64,000 nucleotides of DNA, taken from NCBI GenBank assembly GCA_964405435.1, contig CAYOOD010000008.1:56396-120395 (forward strand), given 5' to 3'. Position numbers and translations under genes: made by a program. Positions 26,501-34,876 of this stretch are shown in pieces. This stretch comes from DVEG01 sp964405435. GTDB lineage: Bacteria > Cyanobacteriota > Cyanobacteriia > Cyanobacteriales > Oscillatoriaceae. Every line of letters begins with the position of its first letter. Position 1 is the first letter of the stretch. The notes below the pieces were generated by a model. That model saw only the letters and a list, made by a program, of their open reading frames with translations, was not told the origin of the DNA and made no database searches.

Positions 26501-26876
26501 TCAGCTCAATCGGAGCCACCACTCGCCCCTCTAGTGTCGCGCGGCTTCCTTCCCCTGCAGTTGCGGTGAAAAATCCCAAGGCTCCATCGGCAGAACCGCC
26601 CCCCGCTGATATGGTTTTTTCGGCGTGAATTTCCCACGCTTCGCCGCCCCCCTGAATGACTGAACGGTAGCCCAAGATTTCCTGAAAGATATCGTTGAGG
26701 AAGTTGCCGTGTAGGGAAATTTCTTTAATTTCGTCGAGGGTGCCTCTTTTGAGCGCTGCAATCCACGGCTCGATTTTCTGGCGGCGCGTTTCGAGATCGG
26801 GTGGAAAGGCAAAAGTACGCAGGGCGTTATTCAAGGTTCGGCGGTGAAAAAGAGCATTGTTGGTTGGATTGTTCAT
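23544..26876 (-). CDS. Type IIG-like restriction-modification enzyme (fused nuclease and N6-adenine methyltransferase)
   Basis: About 1110 residues from ATG 26876 (MNNPTNNALFHRRTLNNAL); a GTG at 26936 is an alternative. An N-terminal nuclease-like domain has the D-x(n)-E-x-K arrangement (ADGALGFF at ~97, PIELKG at ~124). The methyltransferase core carries motif I DPACGSGAF at ~485-493 and motif IV NPPY at 615-618, typical of N6-adenine methylation. The C-terminal ~350 residues (LRGQDIKRWLPEWANLWIIF ..., PSPVGELMENFPIA-like region) resemble the TaqI/Eco57I target-recognition part. One polypeptide would thus modify and cut DNA. No separate specificity subunit lies nearby. It is convergent with the HEPN-ATPase pair. 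Confidence 0.87.
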   Translation of the reverse strand: MNNPTNNALFHRRTLNNALRTFAFPPDLETRRQKIEPWIAALKRGTLDEIKEISLHGNFLNDIFQEILGYRSVIQGGGEAWEIHAEKTISAGGGSADGALGFFTATAGEGSRATLEGRVVAPIELKGARTDLDRPAGGRKESPIEQGWRYANYTADCRWIIVSNYRELRLYQTSKTPAYCEQFLLSDLADIEAFKRFYFLLCRQNFLPKQNKPDAVSAIDVLLAQSNEAQEEITKKLYEEYKAVRLNLVKHFRFKGVKDIPDREAVLIEKAQKTLNRVLFVAFCEDRGLLPAKTISNAHDRKDPYNPRPIWENYKAVFRWIDRGNDEPPIPEYNGGLFKPDPLLDDQLTVTDPLCSQLKQLTRFDFETEVSVDILGHIFEQSITDLEELKAEASGQEYDKKKGKRKTQGVFYTPAYITQYIVEVSLGAYLKQREQELRVKRSYPAGNRFQLEQIPQRAVKKRQSAERQFWETYRDEVLKKTRVIDPACGSGAFLIAAFDYLMREYERVNQAIAALELGDASSDFLGQRSIFDLNATILSNNLYGVDLSSESVEITKLSLWLKTAERGKPLTYLDDNIKAGNSIVDDSQVTERAFQWEREFAAVFADGGFDVVIGNPPYVRQELLSPVKPYLQQHYQSYDGVADLYTYFYEKGLNILKPGGVLSYIVTNKWLKSGYGEPLRRFFTENGVVEQIVDFGHAPIFEDADTFPCIVAVRKLPSHPSEAEVKVCPVPREKLRDINLTQYVEQNGYSLPWLRFTASSWSLEPPAVENLMQKIKRVGVPIKNFAGVKPLYGIKTGCNEAFCIDEATKNYLVQSEPKSSEIIKPFLRGQDIKRWLPEWANLWIIFAHREIDINNYPSVKNHLQNYRSKLEARAGKQLWWQWQSSPAFHELFEQPKLIYQEIQFHPAYSYDERGYLTNNKAFILPKADLYILAVLNSPLIWWYNWRYLPHMKDDALSPVGELMENFPIAPPTDEIRAEVEAIAPRLIEITKTNQEACRDVLEWLRLEQGIDKPGQKLEDFSRLDADAFVQEIKKRKPKSAGSLTPAALKAIRSVYSEYAPAIQSRLSEALTLERRLSDLVNQAYGLTPEEIDLMWKTAPPRMPMSRDNYN

Positions 26877-26968
26877 GTTTTGTGTCGGAGATGAAGAGGG
26901 GGTGAAGCGTGTTGCTCTCAAGTTGAATTCTATCACGCCATAACGTTTATATTTGAGTCGTGAACCTC

Positions 26969-27001
26969 AGAAACCCGGTTTCTTCAAGAAACCGGGTTTC
27001 T
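26969..27001. repeat. AGAAACCCGGTTTCTT-type hairpin, copy 2
   Basis: Perfect arms AGAAACCCGGTTTCTT / AGAAACCGGGTTTCT separated by CA, between the restriction gene start and the muiA-like stop. May terminate neither or both neighbours. Confidence 0.7.
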
Positions 27002-27047
27002 AGCCGTCACAGACTAGAATCGGTATAGAATGGATATTAACTGGTTT

Positions 27048-28691
27048 TTAAATATTCAAACCCACGACTTCCAGCGCTGGGGGATGCTCTACCGCAAACT
27101 GATAGTAAACTTCCTGTTTCCCCTGCGGGGGCAAAGTCAGCATCCATTCTAAAACGCCCATTTCACCTGTGATAATTTTAGGATTCATTTGAGTCAAACG
27201 CACTTTTATTTGTTCGTTCCGGCTCACCGGCAGTTGCTCCGTCAGTTTCAATGTGACTTCGCGATCGCGCAAATTTGTCACTTCAATCCGATACGCACAA
27301 CTGATCCGCCGTTCGCCGCCAATCAATTTTTTATAAACGTTGCGCTCGACTAATTTTCGCTCGATTTGCAGCCCCTCGTCGATACCGAGATTAATTTTAA
27401 ACTCCTGCCCGGGTGCGACGTTTTCGAGTTGGGCTGTTCCGACAAAGGTATTGTCGCGAAAGATATTTGCTTTTCCAGGTAATAACGTCGCTCCCGCAAC
27501 CGGATTGGTGACAGCAGCCTGCAAGTAAGCAAAACTCACCAAACGCGGTATCGCTATATATTCGGGACGCCCTTGATAATTCTCGCTGAAAATGGTAACT
27601 TTGTGGGGGTTATTGTCGCTGGGAATGTTGCTATTTCCGCCTACCTCGAAGGTGACGACGCCTCCGTCGCTGGAAACTGCGGCGGATACATTTTCAGCCG
27701 AAATAGCCTGCGGTGCTTCGCTGGAAAAACCCGCCATGAAAGAGTCAAATATTTCCTCGTCCAACTCCTCTGCTTTTCTTTGCTCTGAGAAGGCTTCTAC
27801 TTGCCTGCGTTTCATGGCAGTAGAGGGAGAACCGGGTAGATTTGCATCAATGTACCAGGGATCGAGCTGGGGCGGGAGCGTGCCCAGTCCCGGTTTTGCC
27901 GTGGAAAGGGTTAAGGCGACGCCGTGCCAATTTTCGCCGGTATTTTGCTTGACTTCTGCCAAGTAAGTTAAATTTAACTCTTCGCCGCTGGCGGTGACGC
28001 GCAAGTCGTAAAGCGGCTGCCAACTGGCAAAATTGACGGCATAAGAAACTTCTAGTTCAAACGTGCCGCTTCCCGCTGGCGCGATCGCAACGAGTATAGT
28101 CCAACTGGTTTCAAGATGGGGGATTTGCACGTCTTGCAGTTGTTTGCGCAGGGCTTCTAATTGTTTGTCTAATTCCTGCTGCTGTTTTTCTTCTCGCGCG
28201 ATCGCGACAGATAATTTGGCGTACTGACGCCCGACAAAGTTGAGCAATTCTCCCGTTTCGTTCAACGTCACCTGTTGCTGGGCAAGGCTGCGCGAAAAGC
28301 GATCGCCGGATTTTTCTCCCAAGCCTTGCACGAAATTGCGCTGCAGGTGCAGGGCTTGCAGTCGGTCTAGAATCGTGCGTTTCTGCGCTTCTAATTCCTC
28401 AATTTGCCGCGTTAACTGGGCGACCTTTTCCTCTACAGGTTCCGTGGCGTAGGTGCGTTCTCCGCGCGCGGAGAGCAGGCGCACCGCTACCGTACCCGCA
28501 CCCGTGGCGCGGACGGATTCAGGCAGCATGGTAAAGGGAACTCCTGCGATCGCGAGTTCTCGTTCTTCGCCCGTCAGCGCCACTACACCCCGGCGCGTTA
28601 CCCGCGCTTGCTCGGTATAAACTGTGACTTCTGAGATGCGGGTTTCTACGGTTTTGGTGGTGGAGCGATCGGGCGTTTCTGAGTTAGTCAT
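27048..28691 (-). CDS. MuiA/DUF4139-family protein
   Basis: 547 residues from ATG 28691 (MTNSETPDRSTTKTVETRIS), with AGGA 10-14 bases upstream; the longer frame overlaps the kinase gene and is unlikely. The N-terminal DUF4140-type beta domain (~18-90: ETRISEVTVYTEQARVTRRG) is followed by a coiled coil (~90-190, VEEKVAQLTRQIEELEAQK) and a DUF4139 beta-rich domain (~200-547, SWQPLYDLRVTASGEELNLT). Relatives are called mucoidy inhibitor A, with no established biochemistry. An internal Ala/Glu/Ser-rich insertion (~315-370) is present. Downstream of two kinases in the same direction, 118 bases away. Confidence 0.85.
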   Translation of the reverse strand: MTNSETPDRSTTKTVETRISEVTVYTEQARVTRRGVVALTGEERELAIAGVPFTMLPESVRATGAGTVAVRLLSARGERTYATEPVEEKVAQLTRQIEELEAQKRTILDRLQALHLQRNFVQGLGEKSGDRFSRSLAQQQVTLNETGELLNFVGRQYAKLSVAIAREEKQQQELDKQLEALRKQLQDVQIPHLETSWTILVAIAPAGSGTFELEVSYAVNFASWQPLYDLRVTASGEELNLTYLAEVKQNTGENWHGVALTLSTAKPGLGTLPPQLDPWYIDANLPGSPSTAMKRRQVEAFSEQRKAEELDEEIFDSFMAGFSSEAPQAISAENVSAAVSSDGGVVTFEVGGNSNIPSDNNPHKVTIFSENYQGRPEYIAIPRLVSFAYLQAAVTNPVAGATLLPGKANIFRDNTFVGTAQLENVAPGQEFKINLGIDEGLQIERKLVERNVYKKLIGGERRISCAYRIEVTNLRDREVTLKLTEQLPVSRNEQIKVRLTQMNPKIITGEMGVLEWMLTLPPQGKQEVYYQFAVEHPPALEVVGLNI

Positions 28692-28809
28692 AGGATGCTT
28701 TTCCTGAAAGGTGGCTTTATTATAGGCGATCGCATTCTTGGCCATTAAAATTTGCGAGACAATCCCAATTTTAGCTATTAGCCGAGAACTCGCGATCGCT
28801 CCTGCGCGC

Positions 28810-30198
28810 CTACTCCATCCCAATCGGCAATCCCAACCAGTCGCTCAGCTCGCGAGCCAGCCAGTTGAGTTCCGTCTCGCTCAGCCCGTCTTTCTCTCCC
28901 AGCTCATATTGCTGCTCTCCCGCCCGAATAATCAGCCGCTTCGCTACCAAAATCTCCTCCTCATCTCCGACTGAAAAACTACCCAAACCTCGAATCACTG
29001 CCAAGTCCTCGATCGCCTCTCTTGGGGCTGGGTGAACGCGATTCCACTTCCATCTAAAAACCTCGTTCCTGAAGGAAATTTTCTGCGAGTCGATCCGCAG
29101 CCGCACGCGCTTAAAGAGCGCTACAACAAGCGCCCATACTGTGCCAGCCAACAGAATGATATTCAATAGGCTGAGCTGAAAGTTGTTAGGAAAAGCCATC
29201 CCAAAGCCAAAACCGAATATCAAAGGAATGGCAGCCGACAGCAGGGCAATTGTGCCAAAACTCCATCCCTTCGGCGGCAGTATAATCTCCAAAATATCAG
29301 GATTTTTATTCAAAAAAACTTCGCTAACGGGCGGTTTGCTAACCACCGACGACTTCTTATTTTTTGTAATTTGCGGAGGCGGATTTTCCAGGGATTGCAG
29401 TGCAGAGCGAGCAGACTGCAGGCGGCGTTCTAAACTCGGTTCTGTCATCCATTCCAACCAATTTGCTAAACCTTTCTCTACATGAGCTGCCTGCTGAAAT
29501 TGTATTTTGAAATCTTTTTGCGGCAGTTCGGTTGGGTGCCGCCCCGTCACCAAATAGATTAACGTTGCGCCTAAACTATAGAGATCGGAAGCTGCCGTTG
29601 CACGCCCGCCAAATTGTTCGGGCGGCATGTATCCGTAAGTGCCAACTACGGTAATTGTTCCGCCTTCTCTAGCCGCGAGGGTTTGTACGGAACCGAAATC
29701 GACTAAATAAACTTCTCCGACGCTGTGAGCGGAGCGGTTCGCGAGTAAAATATTGCTGGGTTTGATGTCTCGGTGAATGACGGGCGGTTCGCACTCGTGC
29801 AGGTATATCAGAATTTCTAGCAGCGATTTGGCGAGTTCTTTTACTTCGGCTTCGCTGAAGGTACGCCCTGCATTCAGGTGTTCTTCTAGAGTTTTTCCTT
29901 CTACATAGCTCTGTACTAGCGCAAATCCTTTATTGTCGGGTTCGTCTATTTCTAGATAATCCAGGTAGCGGGGAATCGCTGGGTGGGAAAGGGCTTTTAA
30001 GGTTTCTGCTTCTCGCTGGAAGAGTTTCAAGTCTTGCCATTCAAAATCGCTGCCGAGAAATAGGAGCTTGACGACTGCTAGCTCTTGCGTTTGCAAGTCG
30101 CGTGCTAATAAAGTTTGCCGTCCAATTTGCTTGCCCAATTGTCGCTGGATTTGGTATCGCTCTGCCAAGATTTGCCCGTTGAGTTGTTCGTCTGCCAT
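28810..30198 (-). CDS. Ser/Thr protein kinase with membrane-anchored C-terminus (kinase A)
   Basis: 462 residues. Kinase domain ~14-270: glycine loop LGKQIGRQTLLARD, catalytic Lys44 (VVKLL), HRDIKPSN at 142-149, DFG at 167-169 and the GTYGYMPPEQFGG activation segment. It is a Hanks-type kinase of the cyanobacterial subfamily that includes single-domain soluble and membrane forms. After ~270 a linker leads to two hydrophobic segments (~315-370) and a C-terminal domain (LRIDSQKISFRNEVFRWKWN ...) that resembles no domain I recognise. Nearly the same architecture as kinase B immediately upstream, so a tandem duplication. Confidence 0.9.
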   Translation of the reverse strand: MADEQLNGQILAERYQIQRQLGKQIGRQTLLARDLQTQELAVVKLLFLGSDFEWQDLKLFQREAETLKALSHPAIPRYLDYLEIDEPDNKGFALVQSYVEGKTLEEHLNAGRTFSEAEVKELAKSLLEILIYLHECEPPVIHRDIKPSNILLANRSAHSVGEVYLVDFGSVQTLAAREGGTITVVGTYGYMPPEQFGGRATAASDLYSLGATLIYLVTGRHPTELPQKDFKIQFQQAAHVEKGLANWLEWMTEPSLERRLQSARSALQSLENPPPQITKNKKSSVVSKPPVSEVFLNKNPDILEIILPPKGWSFGTIALLSAAIPLIFGFGFGMAFPNNFQLSLLNIILLAGTVWALVVALFKRVRLRIDSQKISFRNEVFRWKWNRVHPAPREAIEDLAVIRGLGSFSVGDEEEILVAKRLIIRAGEQQYELGEKDGLSETELNWLARELSDWLGLPIGME

Positions 30199-30234
30199 GT
30201 TTTTTACACTATTTTTATTGCCTCGATCGCTTTT

Positions 30235-31539
30235 TTACCGACTTTTCCGTTCGTACCACCGCGCGATCGCTTTGCTGCTCGCTCCCATAGACATCCCGGC
30301 AATGATTGAGGGTGCCGCAACCCAGAAGAGGTACATCGGAAAAGCCTGCATTCCTCCAAACTTCAGGTTGTCAAAGTAGATGATAGCGACAGACGTACAC
30401 AGCACGGTGCTGAGGGTACTGACAACCAATCGGTGAAGTTTGGCATTCGTGAGGGGAAAAAAGAACAAGCGCGTCACCAATCCTATCAATATTCCATTCG
30501 CAAAACCCAGCGGCACACCGAGAATCGCGCCGATATACGATCCCATAATCGTGCCGATACCCGGAAATATAAACGTGCTGTATAGGGCGGCGTAGGCGGT
30601 TACGGCTGCGCTCCCTATCAACGTGCTGCGCCACAGCGAATGCCACAGCAACCCCAGGGTTGTAACCGATCGCTTTTCGGAGCGCGCCAGTGCTTCTTTC
30701 TGTCGCTGCTTGCCCTTTTGCAAGGCTTCCAGTGCCGCTCTTGCCGAATCCAAACGGCGCTCTAAACTCGGTTCTGTCATCCACTTCAAGCAATCGGCAA
30801 AAGCTGGACTGATATAAGCGGCATCCTCAAATTGAATCTGCATATCTTTTTGCGGCAAATCCGCCGGATGCGCCTTCGCAGCCAATGCAATTAAAGTCGC
30901 TCCCAAACTGTACAAATCGGATGCCGGAACCGCCCGCCCGCCAAATTGCTCTGGCGGCATGTAACCGTAAGTTCCTACCACCGTAATCGTCTTGCCTTCT
31001 TGCGTTGCCAAAGTCTGCACGGAGCCGAAATCCACCAAATAAACCTGCCCGATTGAATCGCCAGAGCGATCGCCTAGCAAAATATTGCTCGGCTTGAGAT
31101 CGCGGTGAATCACTGGCGGTTTTTGCCCGTGCAAATAGGCTAAAATCTCTAATAGCGCTTTTGCTAATTCTTTTAGTTCGCTTTCATTGAAAATCCGTCC
31201 CGCCTTCAAGTGTTCTTCTAGCGAGGGAGCGTCGATATAACTCTGCACTAAAGCAAATCCTTTGCCACTGGCAGTATCTAGCTCGAAAGAATCTACATAC
31301 CGAGGGATGCACGGATGCGAAAGTGCTTGCAAGGTTTCCGCTTCTCGCTCGAACAGTTTCAAATCATCCCAGTTAAAGTCACGGCTAAACGTCAGCCGTT
31401 TGACCACAACTAATTCTCCCGCCTGCAAATCTCGCGCTAGCAGCGTTTGCCGACCTGCTTTTTTTCCCAGCCGCTGCTGAATTTCATAGCGATCGCGCAG
31501 GATTTCCCTCGGAGAATCCCCCCACTCCTGACTAGCCAT
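30235..31539 (-). CDS. Ser/Thr protein kinase with four membrane spans (kinase B)
   Basis: 434 residues. Kinase domain ~18-275 with Lys47 (VVVKRL), HRDLKPSN at 145-152, DFG at 170-172 and GTYGYMPPEQFGG. The C-terminal part, unlike kinase A, holds about four membrane spans (~305-430: TLIGSAAVTAYAALYSTFIF, IMGSYIGAILGVPLG, VVSTLSTVLCTSVAIIYF, MYLFWVAAPSIIAGMS) and ends in a short basic tail. It ends 36 bases before kinase A begins, so the two are probably one transcript. Confidence 0.9.
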   Translation of the reverse strand: MASQEWGDSPREILRDRYEIQQRLGKKAGRQTLLARDLQAGELVVVKRLTFSRDFNWDDLKLFEREAETLQALSHPCIPRYVDSFELDTASGKGFALVQSYIDAPSLEEHLKAGRIFNESELKELAKALLEILAYLHGQKPPVIHRDLKPSNILLGDRSGDSIGQVYLVDFGSVQTLATQEGKTITVVGTYGYMPPEQFGGRAVPASDLYSLGATLIALAAKAHPADLPQKDMQIQFEDAAYISPAFADCLKWMTEPSLERRLDSARAALEALQKGKQRQKEALARSEKRSVTTLGLLWHSLWRSTLIGSAAVTAYAALYSTFIFPGIGTIMGSYIGAILGVPLGFANGILIGLVTRLFFFPLTNAKLHRLVVSTLSTVLCTSVAIIYFDNLKFGGMQAFPMYLFWVAAPSIIAGMSMGASSKAIARWYERKSR

Positions 31540-31638
31540 GCTTTGCCTTCCTTGACTCGCCTTTCTTCGGTTTTAGCACAGCTTGCCTGAAAATCGAGCG
31601 TGCATAGCACCGCCCTTGCAAATCCCCTCCCCCTCAAA

Positions 31639-31660
31639 AAAGCCCGCGCAGGCGGGCTTT
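31639..31660 (-). terminator. Rho-independent terminator downstream of the CyRepA1 gene
   Basis: AAAGCCCGC / GCGGGCTTT stem around GCAG; read on the minus strand it is followed by a T run. It separates the CyRepA1 gene from the kinase operon. Confidence 0.75.
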
Positions 31661-31683
31661 GTTCTTGTAGCCGCACCCTTCAG

Positions 31684-31747
31684 GGTGACGGCTGTTTGCG
31701 GTGACGGCTGTTTGCGGTGACGGCTGTTTGCGGTGACGGCTGTTTGC
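31684..31747. repeat. Four tandem 16-bp repeats adjoining the CyRepA1 stop codon
   Basis: GGTGACGGCTGTTTGC repeated four times with no mismatch (31684-31699, 31700-31715, 31716-31731, 31732-31747), ending one base before the stop codon of the neighbouring gene. Iteron-like in length, but it is at the 3' end of the gene. Confidence 0.9.
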
Positions 31748-34700
31748 TCACGCCATCGCCACTGAGTATCTTTTCCTACCGTGTTTGTAAGGCGCGATGC
31801 AGTTTTCCGCTTCGGCGCTGTAAAACCCTGCCGCAGCCACCCTTTCCAGACTGACTTCATCTCGCCGCTGCCAAACTTCAAAAATTTGCAACCGCCCGTC
31901 ATTCAGCGACTGCGGATCGATTTGGTAAACCTTGCTGCCGTTTTGCCCCTGCACGCGCTGCAGTTTTAATCCCAGCACCCTCAGCACTTGTCTGAGAATT
32001 TGTATCCCAGAAATGGGTTTTTTTTCTGTATCCTGCGGAATGCTTATCCCGATCGCTCTCTTGACGTGCTTGCTGCAGCGCACCGCCTTCGTTTTCAATT
32101 CTATCAAATCAAAATCCGTCTCGCAGAATTGCCGCTCTGGAGCGAGAAACTTTAAAATTCCCAATGCTCTGAGCGCTTCTACTTTCAAGGTGTAAGTTTT
32201 TACGTCGGGCAGAAAAACCTTGCCCTCACCCTTTTCTAACTGTTGGTTCCATTCCTGTTTATCTCTGGCGCAGAAATACTCGCTCTCGTGCGTCAGATAA
32301 TAGTGCAGCAATAGTTGCCCGTAATAGCCGCGCTCGTCCCGCAGTTTTAATTGCGGCGTTACTTCCACCCCATACCGCTGTTTCAGCATGTATTTACTCA
32401 TTTGGTGGCGCTCTTCATCGGTTAGAAATCGCTTGGTTAACAAGTGTTCGTATTCTTGCCAGTTGATATCCCGCGATCGGGCGATCGCCTCTGCTGTTTT
32501 CACTTGTAGCTCATTTCGCAAATGCTTGATTTTTTGATTGACAGATTGCGCCGCTTGATTTTGCTTCTCTATCTGTCTTTGCAAGTGAAAAATCTCTAAA
32601 AACAGCTTTTTTGAAGTTTCCCAATCGGGTTTTGCACCTCCCACAAAGGCGCGGCGTAAGTCTTTTAATTGCTCTGCCAAAGAAGCCTCATTCGCAATAT
32701 TAACCTCATGCCCTTCCGCCTTCAACCCTTCTATCATGGACTGACGGTACAGGGCGATCGAAGCATTCACCCTCGCTGCCTGCTTTGCCCACGTTCTCAG
32801 GTGAATTAAGTCGCAAACAAAAGGCAAATCGACATCTACTTCATGCAGCGCATTCATTAAAGCCAAATTTTCCTTCTGATTCTGCTGATACCAATACGAC
32901 AGCACGCGGTAATTTTTGCTGCCGCTGCCGATTAGCCCGATTCCCCGCTTGGCACACCAAACCACTCTCGGCACTGGCGGACGCACTCTCGCCAGTGCTT
33001 GGCGGGCTTCCCCGTCGGAAATCACGCCTTGAAATATACCGTAAACGCGATCGAAATGTTCCACGTCAATGCTGACGCCCGTTCCCAAACTGGGGGTAAC
33101 AAAAACCGCGTCATAATTCAACGCTTTGGTGTTGATAGTGTCAGCAAAATTAACCGCTCCGTGACCGGGCGTGCTGGTCGTTTGAGAGCTGACGACTAGC
33201 GTTTTGGGATATTGGTGTCGGTATTCTTCTAAACGCTGTTGGATGTATCGGTTTATGGTATCGCAACTGTACCGCCCCGAACGGCTGTCAGTGGTGACGT
33301 AGCATTTTCTTCCGGCTAGCAAATCTTGTTCTAATTGACGAATTAGCGGGGTTGGATTGGGGGAGTCGTAGAAGGTTATGTCCCAACCGGTTTGGGGTTT
33401 CCACTCATTCACGGCAACCCAAGGCGCGATCGCAATTCCTGCGAGTGCCCTCAAGTAATCCAGGGATAAATCTGAAAGATCGGCATCTTGGGCAATCACT
33501 GCACCGCCAGTTTGCAGCACGGTGGAAATGACCTGCTGGAATCCTCTCAAAAGTTTTACCCGCTTGCTTTGGCAAGTGTCGCTGTTGAGGAGGTGCCACA
33601 AAAACTGCTCGACTTCATCCAGAATGACGAGGGCTCCTTGCCAATTTTCGGGGTTGAGTTTCCAGATGGAATCGATGCAAAGTCCGAGGGATTGGGCATT
33701 GGGCATCGATCGCTTGTTTTGACGTGCCGTTTCTGGCTTGCGATCGCCTATCCAATTCGCGCCGATTTTTGCGCACAAAAACCGCCCTAATTGGATTCTG
33801 TGGGTTAGCAGCAGGACGGGCTGACCTTTTTGTTGGGCTTCGGCGACGAGGGCGGCGAGTGCGGTGGTTTTTCCGGTGCCTTTGGCAGATTTGACTCCGA
33901 TGAGTCCAGAACTGGGAAAGGGCAATTTTTCCAGATAGCGGCAGTTGAGGGTTATTGCCGCCGGATAGGTGAGTTCTGCGTGGGGTTTGGTTTTGGCGAG
34001 GTCGGTTTCTAAGTCAGCGCTCGCCGCATAGAGTGCGTGGAAAGCGGCAGCGCCTCGGGCGACGATATAGTCGTCAACGCCTTTTTCTAATCCGGGCAAT
34101 CTGATAATTTTGACGGGGCAGTTTTTTCGCTGCAAAAGTTCGCCCAAGTGGGCGATCGCATTGTTCACGGCTTTCACCGTCGCGGGCTTGGTTTCCCAAT
34201 CAAAGCAAATGTAAAACGATCGCCCCGGTTGCGCGAAAGCCAGCAAATCCGGTACGAGCTGCCGGCGCGCGACTCTACCGCCATCGCTTCTGAGCGCGCG
34301 GTAGCCGCTGGTAATTCCCGGCAAGGCGATCGCGGCATATCCCAAACTCAGCAGTGCTGCTGCTTTTTTAGCTCCCTCGCAGATAATCACGGGGATTTTT
34401 TCCGCCACCACCCACGCCCAAAACCCGATCGCTTCTCCCGTTGCTGCAATCTCAATAGTCTCCGGCATCGCCACGCCGCAGCGCGCGGCAGTCTGCTGCC
34501 AAACCCGCAGCGTCACCCTCAGACAAAACACCCGCGTCGGCGTGCAGGGGGGATGCTCGTACTTGATGCACTTGCCCTTTTTGTCCGCTCTCGGGTGGTT
34601 TGGCTTGTAGCAGCCCCACTCCATCAGCCGCCAATCATTCAAGGGATCGCGCCCCGAACACCACCAGCCCCCGACTGCCACCCGCTCGTAGCGGCGCAGC

Positions 34701-34876
34701 CACCCACTGGCGATCTGTCCCGTTTCCGTTCTAGGGATGGACTCGGATATTAGCAATCGCTCATAGCAGGTTTTTCCTTCCAGCGAGGTGAAATTGAGGT
34801 ACACCAAGTCACTGTCAATGCCACTGCCTTTGGTTAATTCTTGAAAGTGTTCCGGCTGTAGACTTGGCAGATGCAT
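31748..34876 (-). CDS. Plasmid replication protein of the CyRepA1 type (DUF3854 primase/helicase)
   Basis: 1042 residues from ATG 34876 (MHLPSLQPEHFQELTKGSGI), preceded by GAAGGAT; a start 27 bases upstream is weaker. The N-terminal region (to ~320) contains the DUF3854/toprim-like primase segment (VPVIICEGAKKAAALLSLGY, SFYICFDWETKPATVKAV). The middle is a superfamily helicase with Walker A SAKGTGKTTAL at ~330 and Walker B VILDEVEQFLWHL. The C-terminal ~400 residues are helical and charged. Proteins of this shape are found as replication initiators of cyanobacterial plasmids and in scattered chromosomal copies. Here it lies among housekeeping genes, suggesting an integrated plasmid or a captured gene. 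Confidence 0.85.
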   Translation of the reverse strand: MHLPSLQPEHFQELTKGSGIDSDLVYLNFTSLEGKTCYERLLISESIPRTETGQIASGWLRRYERVAVGGWWCSGRDPLNDWRLMEWGCYKPNHPRADKKGKCIKYEHPPCTPTRVFCLRVTLRVWQQTAARCGVAMPETIEIAATGEAIGFWAWVVAEKIPVIICEGAKKAAALLSLGYAAIALPGITSGYRALRSDGGRVARRQLVPDLLAFAQPGRSFYICFDWETKPATVKAVNNAIAHLGELLQRKNCPVKIIRLPGLEKGVDDYIVARGAAAFHALYAASADLETDLAKTKPHAELTYPAAITLNCRYLEKLPFPSSGLIGVKSAKGTGKTTALAALVAEAQQKGQPVLLLTHRIQLGRFLCAKIGANWIGDRKPETARQNKRSMPNAQSLGLCIDSIWKLNPENWQGALVILDEVEQFLWHLLNSDTCQSKRVKLLRGFQQVISTVLQTGGAVIAQDADLSDLSLDYLRALAGIAIAPWVAVNEWKPQTGWDITFYDSPNPTPLIRQLEQDLLAGRKCYVTTDSRSGRYSCDTINRYIQQRLEEYRHQYPKTLVVSSQTTSTPGHGAVNFADTINTKALNYDAVFVTPSLGTGVSIDVEHFDRVYGIFQGVISDGEARQALARVRPPVPRVVWCAKRGIGLIGSGSKNYRVLSYWYQQNQKENLALMNALHEVDVDLPFVCDLIHLRTWAKQAARVNASIALYRQSMIEGLKAEGHEVNIANEASLAEQLKDLRRAFVGGAKPDWETSKKLFLEIFHLQRQIEKQNQAAQSVNQKIKHLRNELQVKTAEAIARSRDINWQEYEHLLTKRFLTDEERHQMSKYMLKQRYGVEVTPQLKLRDERGYYGQLLLHYYLTHESEYFCARDKQEWNQQLEKGEGKVFLPDVKTYTLKVEALRALGILKFLAPERQFCETDFDLIELKTKAVRCSKHVKRAIGISIPQDTEKKPISGIQILRQVLRVLGLKLQRVQGQNGSKVYQIDPQSLNDGRLQIFEVWQRRDEVSLERVAAAGFYSAEAENCIAPYKHGRKRYSVAMA

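Noticed and set aside
31684..31747. CRISPR-like repeat
   Set aside because: Units are directly adjacent with no spacers.
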